Assembly (NCBI GenBank): GCA_020638555.1
Contig: JACKII010000002.1
Coordinates: 310,001-374,000 of the forward strand
Reading direction: 5' to 3'
Length of the DNA stretch: 64,000 nt
DNA from: Alphaproteobacteria bacterium
GTDB lineage: Bacteria; Pseudomonadota; Alphaproteobacteria; Bin95
Below are positions 37,083 to 45,946 of the stretch, one piece after another; position 1 is the stretch's first letter; each line of letters begins with the position of its first letter. The notes below the pieces were generated by a model that saw only the letters and a program-made list of their open reading frames with translations, did not search any database and was not told the DNA's origin. The position numbers and the translations under genes were made by a program.

Positions 37083-37997
37083 ATGGTCGAGCTATTGCAG
37101 CGTTGGCCGGACGAGGGCGCGTCGGTCTGGCACCATGCGCGCATCGTCCTGGGCGAGCCCTGCCCGTTCGCAGGCCTGCCCGAAGACGTGTGGGAGGCGC
37201 TGAGCGCCCCCGAAACCCGGCCGAACTGCGCCGCGCTCGAAGGCGGCGTGTTGCTGCTGTTGCGGGGCGTCAACGTCAATCCCGGCTCCCAGCCGGAGGA
37301 CATGGTCTCGGTCCGCATCTGGATCGGACAGGGGGCGGTTTACAGCACGACGCTGCGGCGGGTCTTTGCCGCCGCCGATACGCGGGAGGCGCTCGCCGCC
37401 GGCGAGATCGAGGCCGAGCCCTATGCCATCGTGCTGCACATTGCCGAGCGTCTGGCGGCGCGCATTCGCGAGGCCATCCTGGTGATGGACGAAGCCTCCC
37501 AGGAAGTGGAGGCACAGCTTCTGGCCCATGACACGCTGGGGCGGGTGGAAATTCCGCCCTTGCAGACGGAGTTGCGTCACCTGCGCCGGCGGGCGGTGTT
37601 GTTGCGGCGTTACATGCTGCCGCAAAGCGTGGCGCTGGCCGATTTCCGCAAGCTCACCGCGCAAAGCCTGTCCAAGGACCTGGGCGAGGACTACAGCCAG
37701 GTCGCCAACGAAATGCAGCGCGTGGCCGAGGCGGTCCACACCCTGGCCGAATACGGAACGGTATTGCAGGACCAGATCGACTCGATGCGCGATGCGCAAA
37801 TGGCCCGCACCAGCTATTTTCTGAGCCTGGTTGCGGCGATTTTCCTGCCGCTCAACCTGCTGGCGGCGGTCTTCGGTGCCAATGTCGGCGGGATTCCCTG
37901 GTCGGACACGCCCTGGGGGTTCGTCGCCCTGTCGGTGCTGAGCCTCGCGATTGCGATTGCCGGTGTCTGGCTGTTGCGCTGGCGTCGCTGGCTTTAG
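37083..37997 (+). CDS. ZntB/CorA-family divalent metal transporter
   Basis: An inner-membrane protein of 304 residues. A long soluble N-terminal domain with stalk helices (about 130-235) leads to two C-terminal helices (about 240-262 and 278-298). The pore motif is GANVGG, the G-x-N form, and lies just after the first helix (FLPLNLLAAVFGANVGGIPW). ZntB proteins move zinc; CorA relatives move magnesium, and the sequence alone does not settle the metal. The start is 19 bases after aapP. Confidence 0.87.
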   Translation: MVELLQRWPDEGASVWHHARIVLGEPCPFAGLPEDVWEALSAPETRPNCAALEGGVLLLLRGVNVNPGSQPEDMVSVRIWIGQGAVYSTTLRRVFAAADTREALAAGEIEAEPYAIVLHIAERLAARIREAILVMDEASQEVEAQLLAHDTLGRVEIPPLQTELRHLRRRAVLLRRYMLPQSVALADFRKLTAQSLSKDLGEDYSQVANEMQRVAEAVHTLAEYGTVLQDQIDSMRDAQMARTSYFLSLVAAIFLPLNLLAAVFGANVGGIPWSDTPWGFVALSVLSLAIAIAGVWLLRWRRWL

Positions 37998-38048
37998 CGC
38001 GGTAAGACAGGAGGCCCGCTTCCGTCAGGTCTCGCCTCTGCCATCCCC

Positions 38049-39293
38049 ATGAACCGGACCTTCGCCTTCGTCGTCGGCATGGCCGCCGTCTACTCGCTGC
38101 TGTTCGTGCAGGCGCAGATGCACCGCATGGGCGGCGCCGTCATCGCACCGGCCCTCAGTCTGGAATTGCACCTCAGCGCCAGCGATCTCGGCCTGATCAT
38201 CGGGTCGATGTTTTTTGCCTCCGCCGCGACGCAGCCGGTCTCCGGCGTGCTGCTCGACCGGTTCGGCCCGGTGTGGGCGGTGGCGGTGCTGACGCCGCTG
38301 GCGGTGATCGGCATGTTGCTGTTCGCCTGGAGCGACGACGTCACCACCCTGACCATCGCCCGCGCCATGATCGGCTCCGGCTTCGGCTGCGTGGTCAGCG
38401 GCCTCTACGTGTTCCTGCTGGGCTGGGTCGACCGCAAGAATTTCACCACGGCAGCGGCGACCATCCAGGCGCTGCCGGGCACCGCCTCGGTGCTGATCGC
38501 CTCCACCCCGCTGGCGATTCTGCTGGCGGAGGTCGGCCGCGGGCCGGTGTTCACCGGCCTGGCGGTGATGACCGTGGTCATCGTCATCCTGGTGAGCCTG
38601 GTGGTGCGCGAGGGGCCGCTGTCCACCCGCAAGAACCGGGCGCCGGAAAGCGTGTTGCAGAGCTTCGGCGGCATTCTCACCATCGTGCGCCAGCGGCGCT
38701 TTCTGTGGCTGGCGGCGTTCAGCATCACCGCGGTCGGCCCCGCGGTCAGCGTGATCGGCCTGTTGTCCGGCGTCTATCTGCGCGGGCGCTTTCATCTGGA
38801 TGCGACCCAGCTGGGCAATGCGGTGATGGCGCTGCTGATCGCGCTCAATCTGGGCGGCGTCATCTACGGACCGCTCGACCGCTGGACCGGGCGGCGCAAG
38901 CTGGTGGTGGCGGGCGGCGTGCTGACCCAGGTGACCATGCTGACGCTGCTGGCCTGCCTGCCGGGCCTGGGCTTCTGGCCGACGCTGGCGCTGCTGACCG
39001 CCTTCGCCAGCGTCTCGCAATTGCACGCGCTGGTCATCGCCCACGCGCAGAGCCTGTTCGGGCCGGAACTGGCCGGGCGGGTCATCACCACCACCAACAT
39101 CTTCATGATCGGCGGTATTTTCGTGTTTCAGGTGGCCAGCGGGGCGGCCTATGACGTCTTCACCCACACGCTGGGCGCGAGTTCCGAGGATGGCTACCGC
39201 CTGACGTTTGCCGCACTGGCCTGCTGCCAGATCATTGGCCTGCTGTTCTATTCGCAGGCCCCGAACCCGCTGCGGCCGAAACTGCCGCGCTGA
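38049..39293 (+). CDS. MFS transporter
   Basis: A 414-residue inner-membrane protein with about 12 hydrophobic helices. The helix 2-3 loop reads GVLLDRFGPVWA, the MFS-type motif A region. It also contains ARAMIGSGFGCVVSGLYVFL and a second-half copy, GVIYGPLDRWTGRRKLVVAG. The substrate is unknown. No regulator is adjacent. It starts 51 bases after the ZntB-like gene. The opposite-strand open frame here is a codon-bias shadow. Confidence 0.88.
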   Translation: MNRTFAFVVGMAAVYSLLFVQAQMHRMGGAVIAPALSLELHLSASDLGLIIGSMFFASAATQPVSGVLLDRFGPVWAVAVLTPLAVIGMLLFAWSDDVTTLTIARAMIGSGFGCVVSGLYVFLLGWVDRKNFTTAAATIQALPGTASVLIASTPLAILLAEVGRGPVFTGLAVMTVVIVILVSLVVREGPLSTRKNRAPESVLQSFGGILTIVRQRRFLWLAAFSITAVGPAVSVIGLLSGVYLRGRFHLDATQLGNAVMALLIALNLGGVIYGPLDRWTGRRKLVVAGGVLTQVTMLTLLACLPGLGFWPTLALLTAFASVSQLHALVIAHAQSLFGPELAGRVITTTNIFMIGGIFVFQVASGAAYDVFTHTLGASSEDGYRLTFAALACCQIIGLLFYSQAPNPLRPKLPR

Positions 39294-39330
39294 CGGTTGC
39301 GGCGGCCCGCCGGTCTCAGTCCCGCCGGGC

Positions 39331-42249
39331 TCACTCCCCGCCGATCAGGCTGCGATAGAGGCGCATCACCGCCTCGGCATGGTGGTTGGCGTCGGCCTCG
39401 ACCCGGGCGAGGTCCGGCAGGCCCAGGCCCTGGGCGATCACCGCCTGCACCGCCGGGCGCTCCAACCGCTCCGGCGCGCCGTCGGCGCCGGTCAGCCGCA
39501 TCAGGGTTTGCAGGCCGAGCCAGAACGCTTCGGCATCGGCCAGCGCCTCCGCGCAATCGGGCGGGACGATCCCGGCCCTGGCAGCGGCCGCGGCGATGCC
39601 CGCCGTGTCGCGCGGGTCGAGCAGATCGGGGACGGCCGCCGCGTGCGCCAGCACCAGGAACTGCGCCAGGAAGCCGGTGTCGACCAGGCCGCCGCGGCGA
39701 TGCTTGACGTCCCAGGGGCTCTGGCCCTTGAAGGTGGCGGCCATGCGGTTGCGCATGTGGTCGACCTGTCCGGCGAGGTCCGCGGTTTCGCGCGGGCGGG
39801 CCAGAACCTCGCGGCGCACCGCCTCGAAGCGGCCGCGCAGCGCCGCCGACCCGCAAACCGCGCGCGCCCGCACCAGGGCCAGATGCTCCCAGGTCCAGGC
39901 GTCGTTGCGCAGATAGGTCTCGAACCCTTCGAGGCTGGGCGAGAGCGGCCCCTTGTCGCCGTCCGGGCGCAGCCGCAGGTCGACCTCGAACAGGCGGCCG
40001 CTTTCGGTCTCGGCCGTCAGTGCGGTCACCAGGCGCTGGGTCAGGCGGGCACCGTAGGTGGCGGCGGCCAGGGGCTTGACGCCGTCGCTTTGCTCCAGCA
40101 CCGACGGCGCGTCATAGAGGACGATGGCGTCCAGGTCCGACGACGGGTTGAGCTGGCCGCTGCCCCATTTGCCATAGGCCAGCACCAGCATGCCGTCGCC
40201 CGGCAGATAGCCGTGCCGCTCGGCAAAGGCGGTGTGGACCGCGGACAGCATGGCAGTGACGGTGTGGTCGGCCAGGGCGGACAGCACGGTTGCGGCCCCG
40301 TCCGGCGCGGTTTCGCGGCGCAGCAGATGGACGCCCACCTGAAAGGTCAGGTCGCTGGCATAGCGCCGCGCGAGGTCGAGCGTATCCTGCATGTCGCGCG
40401 CCTCTGCCAGCAGCGCCTCCAGTGCCTTGCCCTGGGCGGCGCTGTCGGGCAGGGCCGCGAAGAATTCGGGCGTCAGCACCGCGTCCAGCACGGCCGGCCG
40501 GCGTTGCATGTGCTGGCCCAAGAGCGGTGCGGAGCCGCAAATCTCCGCCACCAGCGACAGCAGGTCCGGATGGGTCTGGAACAGGCTGAACAACTGGACG
40601 CCGGCGGGCAGGCCGTGCAGGAAGCGGTCGAAATTCCCGAACGCCTCGTCCGGGTCGGCGGTGTTGCCGATGGTCTGCAACAGCGTCGGCATCAGTTCGG
40701 TCAGCAACTGGCGCGAGCGGTTGGAGCGCGTCGCCGCCATGCGGCCGTGATGCCAGCCGCGGACGGCGGTATCGACCCGCTCGACATTGCGGAAGCCCAG
40801 GCCGGCCAGGGTTTCGAGCGTGCCGGGGTCGGGGTCGCTGCCGGTGAAGACCAGATTGCCCAGCCCCTCGACCGCCAGGTCGGGCTCGTCCTCGAACAGC
40901 AGGGCGTAATGGCCTTCGACCGTCTCCAGCGTGGCGCGCACCTGGGCGACGAAGGCCGCGGTCTCGGCCTCGCCCATGAAGCGGGCGATGGCGTCGAGGC
41001 CGGCGGCGTCCGGCAGTTTCTGGGTCTGCTGGTCGGCGACCATTTGCAGGCGGTGTTCCAGCCGGCGCAGATAGGTGTAGCAGGCCTGGAGTTCCCGGGC
41101 CGCATCCGGCGTCACCTGACCGGCGCCCACCAGCGCGTCCAGCGCCTTGCAGGTGGGTTTGACCCGCAGCGCCGGCTGGCGCCCGCCCCAGATAAGCTGC
41201 TGGGTCTGGGCGAAGAACTCGATCTCGCGGATGCCGCCCCGGCCGACCTTGATGTCGTGGCCGGCCACGGCGATGGCGCTGCCGCCGCGGTGCGCGTTGA
41301 TCTGGCGCTTGATCGAATGGATGTCGCGGATCGCCCAGAAATCCAGCGAGCGGCGCCAGACGAACGGGGTCAGGAATTCGAGGAACGCCTCGCCCTCCAC
41401 CCGGTCGCCGGCGACGACGCGGGCCTTGATCATGGCCGCGCGCTCCCAGTTCTGGCCGGTGCTCTCGTAATAGATTTCGGCGGCGCGCACGGTGATGGCG
41501 GGCGGCGTCGAGGCCGGGTCCGGGCGCAGGCGCAGATCGGTGCGGAAGGCAAAGCCGTCGGCGGTGCGGTCCTGCAACAGCGCCACCCATTGCTGGGTCA
41601 GGCGGGCCATGTCCTGGCCCAGGCGGTCGGGCCGGCTGGTTGGGACCTTGTCCGGGTCGTAGAGGACGATCAGGTCGATGTCGCTCGAATAGTTCAGTTC
41701 GTGCGCGCCCAGCTTGCCCATGCCGAGCGCGAATATCCCGCAGTCGCGGGTGGGGTGGTCGGGGTCCGGCAGGGCGACGCGCCGCCGGTTGCCGGCCTCG
41801 GTCAGGACGAAGGCCAGCGCGGTTTCGATGCAGGCATCCGCCGTATCGGAAAGCGCCTGGGTGACCTGTTCCAGGGACCAATGGCCGGTGACATCGGCAA
41901 TGGCGACGGCCAGGGCGGCGCGGCGGCGCGCGCGGCGCAGGCTGCGCTTGGCCTCCGCCTCCGACGCCGGCGGCGGGTCGAGGGGCGACAGCGCGTCCGG
42001 CCAGGCGGCATCGGGTCCGTCGGCCAGCAGGGCGAAACAATAGTCCGGTTCCTGCTGGGCGACGCCGGCCAGAAACGGGCTGCAACCGAAAATACCGGTC
42101 AGAAGCGCCCGTACCGATTCGGAGGCAAGCGCTTCGGCGGCCCGGTTCGCGTCGATTTTGCCCAGGGCGTCCAGCCATCGCTCTAACCCGGTGGCGCCCT
42201 GCTCTGCGTCGGCTGGTAGCGGCATCTCGCCAATGTGATCGCAAAACAT
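39331..42249 (-). CDS. glnE: Glutamine synthetase adenylyltransferase/adenylyl-removing enzyme
   Basis: A bifunctional 972-residue regulator that adenylylates and deadenylylates glutamine synthetase in response to PII. Two nucleotidyltransferase domains are visible: GMGKLGAHELNYSSDIDLIV (removing) and AYGKWGSGQLNPSSDLDAIV (adding). Helical spacers and NFDRFLHGLPAGVQLFSLFQ are also typical. The length is normal. The start may be 42249 or, 24 bases downstream in the gene, 42225 (MPLPADAEQ). It is divergent from the YhdP-like gene with 85 bases between them. Confidence 0.96.
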   Translation of the reverse strand: MFCDHIGEMPLPADAEQGATGLERWLDALGKIDANRAAEALASESVRALLTGIFGCSPFLAGVAQQEPDYCFALLADGPDAAWPDALSPLDPPPASEAEAKRSLRRARRRAALAVAIADVTGHWSLEQVTQALSDTADACIETALAFVLTEAGNRRRVALPDPDHPTRDCGIFALGMGKLGAHELNYSSDIDLIVLYDPDKVPTSRPDRLGQDMARLTQQWVALLQDRTADGFAFRTDLRLRPDPASTPPAITVRAAEIYYESTGQNWERAAMIKARVVAGDRVEGEAFLEFLTPFVWRRSLDFWAIRDIHSIKRQINAHRGGSAIAVAGHDIKVGRGGIREIEFFAQTQQLIWGGRQPALRVKPTCKALDALVGAGQVTPDAARELQACYTYLRRLEHRLQMVADQQTQKLPDAAGLDAIARFMGEAETAAFVAQVRATLETVEGHYALLFEDEPDLAVEGLGNLVFTGSDPDPGTLETLAGLGFRNVERVDTAVRGWHHGRMAATRSNRSRQLLTELMPTLLQTIGNTADPDEAFGNFDRFLHGLPAGVQLFSLFQTHPDLLSLVAEICGSAPLLGQHMQRRPAVLDAVLTPEFFAALPDSAAQGKALEALLAEARDMQDTLDLARRYASDLTFQVGVHLLRRETAPDGAATVLSALADHTVTAMLSAVHTAFAERHGYLPGDGMLVLAYGKWGSGQLNPSSDLDAIVLYDAPSVLEQSDGVKPLAAATYGARLTQRLVTALTAETESGRLFEVDLRLRPDGDKGPLSPSLEGFETYLRNDAWTWEHLALVRARAVCGSAALRGRFEAVRREVLARPRETADLAGQVDHMRNRMAATFKGQSPWDVKHRRGGLVDTGFLAQFLVLAHAAAVPDLLDPRDTAGIAAAAARAGIVPPDCAEALADAEAFWLGLQTLMRLTGADGAPERLERPAVQAVIAQGLGLPDLARVEADANHHAEAVMRLYRSLIGGE

Positions 42250-42334
42250 GTCGCTTATCCTAGATATACCTGTCTAACCGTCTAGAGACCGCCGGGGTTT
42301 TGGGCCCGAACGGGCGCAGAGGTAAAGGGCGCGA

Positions 42335-45300
42335 ATGCGACCAGGTTTGCAATGGGCGAAACGCATGCGGCTGGCTTCGAGACGGGGGCCGGTCGGCTGG
42401 GTCGTGCGCATCCTGGTGGGCGCCATGACCGTCCTGGTGCTGGCGGCCGTGTTCGTCGCCTGGCGAACCGCGCAGGAGCCGGTGTCGCTGCGGTTTGCCA
42501 TTCCGGCCATCGAACAGGCGCTGTCCGCCGCCGACGGCTCGATGCGCGTGACCATCGGCGGGTTCCGGCTGCGGCGCGAGGGCTTGGCCTTCGTGCTGGA
42601 GGCCGAGGATATGACGGTGAAACGCGCGGCCGGGGAGGGCGAGCCGGCCCAGACCCTGGCCGTTCTGCCGGCGGCCGAAATCAGCCTCAGCGCATCGGCC
42701 TTTGTCCGCGACGGCATTCTGGCGCCCGAACGCGTGGTGGCGAAAGGCCTGGTGGTGACCGCCCGGCGCGGCCCGGACGGGGTCGAGTTGTTGGTGTCGC
42801 GCAAGGAAACCGAGCAAGCCGATCCGGTTCGCCTGACGGAGTTGCGCCGTCTGCTGGAGACCGACGCGCACCTGCGGCATCTGAAATCGGTGGACCTGTC
42901 CGACCTGACCTTTCGGGTGATCGATCCCGTGTACGGGCTTGCCTGGCAGACCGAAGACACGAGCATGCGCCTGCTGAACGATCCGGCCGGCTTCAAGTGG
43001 GAGGGGCAGGTCGGCTTCACCCGGCCGGGTGCGGTCTCCCCCGGCGCGGCGCAAGGCGGCCAGGCGCAATGGAGCCTGACCCTGCCGCCGGCCCCCATGA
43101 CCGCAAACGAGGACGGCCATCCGTCCCCTGCGGCCCCGGCCCGGCTGAGCGTTCAATTGAACCGCCTGCAACCGAGCCTCGTCTTCGATATCGTGCCCGG
43201 CCTTCGCAATACCATCGGTTGGACGGGGGCGGTGAGCGGCGCGCTCTCCACCGAGTTCGAAGCGCGGACCGTACCGTCCGATATCCAGTTCGCGCTCCGG
43301 GTCGGCGAGGGGCGGCTGGTGCTGCCGGCCACCGGTGGCAAGCTGGAATTCGAGGCGGCGCGGGCGGTCGGCCATCTGCGGCTTGCCGACCGGGCGCTGG
43401 AACTGGACGAGTTGATGGTCCGGCATACCGGCCGCGAGATGCGCATTCGCGGCTTCGGCGCCCTGCACGGCGCCGATCAGGCGCGGGCCCAGCTTTCCGC
43501 CAGCGGGCTGCGCCTGTCCTGGCTCGCCGGGGCAATGCCGGGCATGGGCGTTCCGGACGGCATCGACCTGGCGGTGTTCGCCGACATCAACGCCACGGTG
43601 CGCATCGGCAGCGGTATCGAGCAGGCGAGCGCGTTCGTGCGCACCGAACCGGGCATGGTTTCGCTGCCCGGCGTGTTGCCGGAGCCGCTCGCGGTCGGCG
43701 CGAGCACTCTCGATCTTCGCATTGGCTCCAAAGGGCGGGCAATCGACCTGCGCGCCCTGAACGTCCGTCTGCCGGGCCAGCCGGGCGCACCGGATATCGA
43801 AATCCGCGCGGTCGGCAAGGCCGAAAAGGGCGGGGCGGGGCAGATCGACCTTGCGCTCAGCCCGCTGGCGGTGGCGGACCTGAAGCGGCTCTGGCCGATC
43901 GGCGTCGGCGAAGGCGGCCGGGTCTGGGTCGTCGACCAGGTGCTGAAGGGCCAGACCGGCGCGGCAAAGGGGACCGTGACCTTCCGCCTGCCGGATGCCA
44001 AGGGCCTGCCCGAGCCGGAAGACGTGCGGCTCGACCTGCGCATGCCGCTGACGGACGTGGATCTGGTCTACTGGCCGCCAATGCCGCCGGCGACCGGCGT
44101 TTCCGCCAATGCCCACATGACCGAGAAGCTGTTCGAGGCGGACGTGCAGGGCGGCGAAAGCGGCGGCATGCGGATCACGGGCGGTCTGGCCCGCTTTACC
44201 GGCATCGACAAGGGCAAGGGTTATGAGCGGACCGAGGTCTCGTTCGACATTGCCGGCCCTGCCCGGAACTTGATGACCATCCTGGACCGGCCGCCGCTGC
44301 GGTTCGCCCGGTACCTGGACCTGGAGCCGGGACGCCTGGCCGGGACCGTCGCCGGGACGCTGACGGCGGCCTTTCCCCCCATTGCCGACCTGGCCGTCGA
44401 CGACATCGACATCGGCGCGACCGGCCAGACCCGCAATCTGGTCTGGCCCAATGCGGCGTTCGGCCAGGATCTGACCGGGGCGAACATGCGGTTCGACGTC
44501 GACAAGACAGCGCTGAAGCTGAACGGCAAGGGCGCGTTGGCAGGCGCGCCGCTGACGCTGGACGGCGATCTGCGATTTGCCGCCGACGCGCCCTATCGAA
44601 GCCGGTTCCGCCTGCACACCACGCTCGACAACAAGACGCGCCAGACGCTGGGCTTTGTGAGCTTTCCGTTTTCGACCGACATCCTGAACGGCCCCGCCGG
44701 CATCGACATGACGGTGACGGAGCAACGCAGCGCCGGCACGGTGATCGACGTCGCCGCCGACCTCTCCAAGGCGCGACTGGCCTTCCCGCTGCTGGACTGG
44801 ACCAGCCCGGCCGGCGAGTATGCGGGCCTGAACGCCCGGGTGCGGATTGTCGGCGGCAAGCTGGAGCGGGTCGACAATTTCCGCCTGACCGCCCCGCAAC
44901 TCAGCCTTGCCGGCGATGCGGAATGGGCGGGCGCGGCCGCCCCGACCGTGCGGCTGAGCGAATTCCGCCTGGAGGGCGGCACCAATCTGACCCTGTTGGC
45001 CCGGCCCGGCGTGGGCGACGCCTATCGCCTGTCGATTGCCGGCCCGCGGCTGGATGCCCGCCCCTTGCTGAAAGGCCTGGGCAAGGACAATGCCAAGGCG
45101 GACTTGGCCGACCCGGGCGACGACCCGCCCCTGGACCTGGACGTGAATATCGGCGCGGTCCAGGTGGGCAGTGGCCGGCCGCTCAGCCGGTTGCACGGCA
45201 CGGTGTCGCTCAAGCAAGGCGAGCCCCATACCGTCCAGCTTGCAGCGAACACCGAGGGCGGCGGCACGGTGCTGGCCGAACTGCGGCCGAACCGGACGGC

Positions 45301-45946
45301 CAGCCTGAGCGCCAGCGATGCGGGCGCGTTGCTGGCCGCGCTCGGCGTGTCCGAGCGGATCGACAATGGCCGCCTCACGGTCAAGGCCAAGATGCTGGGC
45401 GCGGGCGAGGGGATCGACGGGACGGTGCTGTTGCAGGATGGCCTGTTCCGCGAGGCGCCGTTCCTGATGCGCCTGTTCGGCGGCGGCGCCGACCTGCCGG
45501 GCGAAAAGCGGGCCTGGTCGATCGATCAGCTCGACACCGATTTTTCGCTCAGCAACGGCATTTTGATGCTGGAGGAAGGCCGGGTCGCGGGCGGTGAACT
45601 GGGCGCGACGTTTCAGGGCTGGATCGACCTGAACAAGGAGGTGCTGGATATCAGCGGCGCCATCGTTCCGGTCTACTCGGTCAGCCGCGTGTTGCAGGCG
45701 ATCCCCCTGATCGGCAATGTGCTGACCGGCGGTGAAGGCTTGTTTGCCGCCAACTACCGCGCCACCGGATCGCTGGAACAGCCGGCGTTCAACGTCAACC
45801 CCCTGACCGCACTGGCCCCCGGCCTGTTGCGGCGTCTGTTCGGGGATCGGGCCAGCGCGCCGCCGGGCGCCAAGCCCGCGACGACCCCGACAACCCCGAC
45901 ACAACCGCCGGACAACTTTGTTTCGTCCCCGGACGGCGGCCGATGA
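42335..45946 (+). CDS. YhdP/AsmA-like protein (DUF3971)
   Basis: A 1203-residue envelope protein with one N-terminal membrane anchor (about 23-45, GWVVRILVGAMTVLVLAAVF). A very long periplasmic region rich in beta-strand repeats follows, for example LDLRMPLTDVDLVYWPPMPP, GIDKGKGYERTEVSFDIAGP and PVYSVSRVLQAIPLIGNVL. The family is thought to form bridge-like channels moving phospholipid to the outer membrane. The C-terminus is Pro/Thr-rich. Its stop overlaps the start of the hybrid kinase by four bases, so translation is coupled. Confidence 0.85.
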   Translation: MRPGLQWAKRMRLASRRGPVGWVVRILVGAMTVLVLAAVFVAWRTAQEPVSLRFAIPAIEQALSAADGSMRVTIGGFRLRREGLAFVLEAEDMTVKRAAGEGEPAQTLAVLPAAEISLSASAFVRDGILAPERVVAKGLVVTARRGPDGVELLVSRKETEQADPVRLTELRRLLETDAHLRHLKSVDLSDLTFRVIDPVYGLAWQTEDTSMRLLNDPAGFKWEGQVGFTRPGAVSPGAAQGGQAQWSLTLPPAPMTANEDGHPSPAAPARLSVQLNRLQPSLVFDIVPGLRNTIGWTGAVSGALSTEFEARTVPSDIQFALRVGEGRLVLPATGGKLEFEAARAVGHLRLADRALELDELMVRHTGREMRIRGFGALHGADQARAQLSASGLRLSWLAGAMPGMGVPDGIDLAVFADINATVRIGSGIEQASAFVRTEPGMVSLPGVLPEPLAVGASTLDLRIGSKGRAIDLRALNVRLPGQPGAPDIEIRAVGKAEKGGAGQIDLALSPLAVADLKRLWPIGVGEGGRVWVVDQVLKGQTGAAKGTVTFRLPDAKGLPEPEDVRLDLRMPLTDVDLVYWPPMPPATGVSANAHMTEKLFEADVQGGESGGMRITGGLARFTGIDKGKGYERTEVSFDIAGPARNLMTILDRPPLRFARYLDLEPGRLAGTVAGTLTAAFPPIADLAVDDIDIGATGQTRNLVWPNAAFGQDLTGANMRFDVDKTALKLNGKGALAGAPLTLDGDLRFAADAPYRSRFRLHTTLDNKTRQTLGFVSFPFSTDILNGPAGIDMTVTEQRSAGTVIDVAADLSKARLAFPLLDWTSPAGEYAGLNARVRIVGGKLERVDNFRLTAPQLSLAGDAEWAGAAAPTVRLSEFRLEGGTNLTLLARPGVGDAYRLSIAGPRLDARPLLKGLGKDNAKADLADPGDDPPLDLDVNIGAVQVGSGRPLSRLHGTVSLKQGEPHTVQLAANTEGGGTVLAELRPNRTASLSASDAGALLAALGVSERIDNGRLTVKAKMLGAGEGIDGTVLLQDGLFREAPFLMRLFGGGADLPGEKRAWSIDQLDTDFSLSNGILMLEEGRVAGGELGATFQGWIDLNKEVLDISGAIVPVYSVSRVLQAIPLIGNVLTGGEGLFAANYRATGSLEQPAFNVNPLTALAPGLLRRLFGDRASAPPGAKPATTPTTPTQPPDNFVSSPDGGR

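Noticed and set aside
34018..37203. Plus-strand open frame of 1061 codons across aapQ, aapM and aapP
   Set aside because: It is a frame-shifted shadow of three certain genes.
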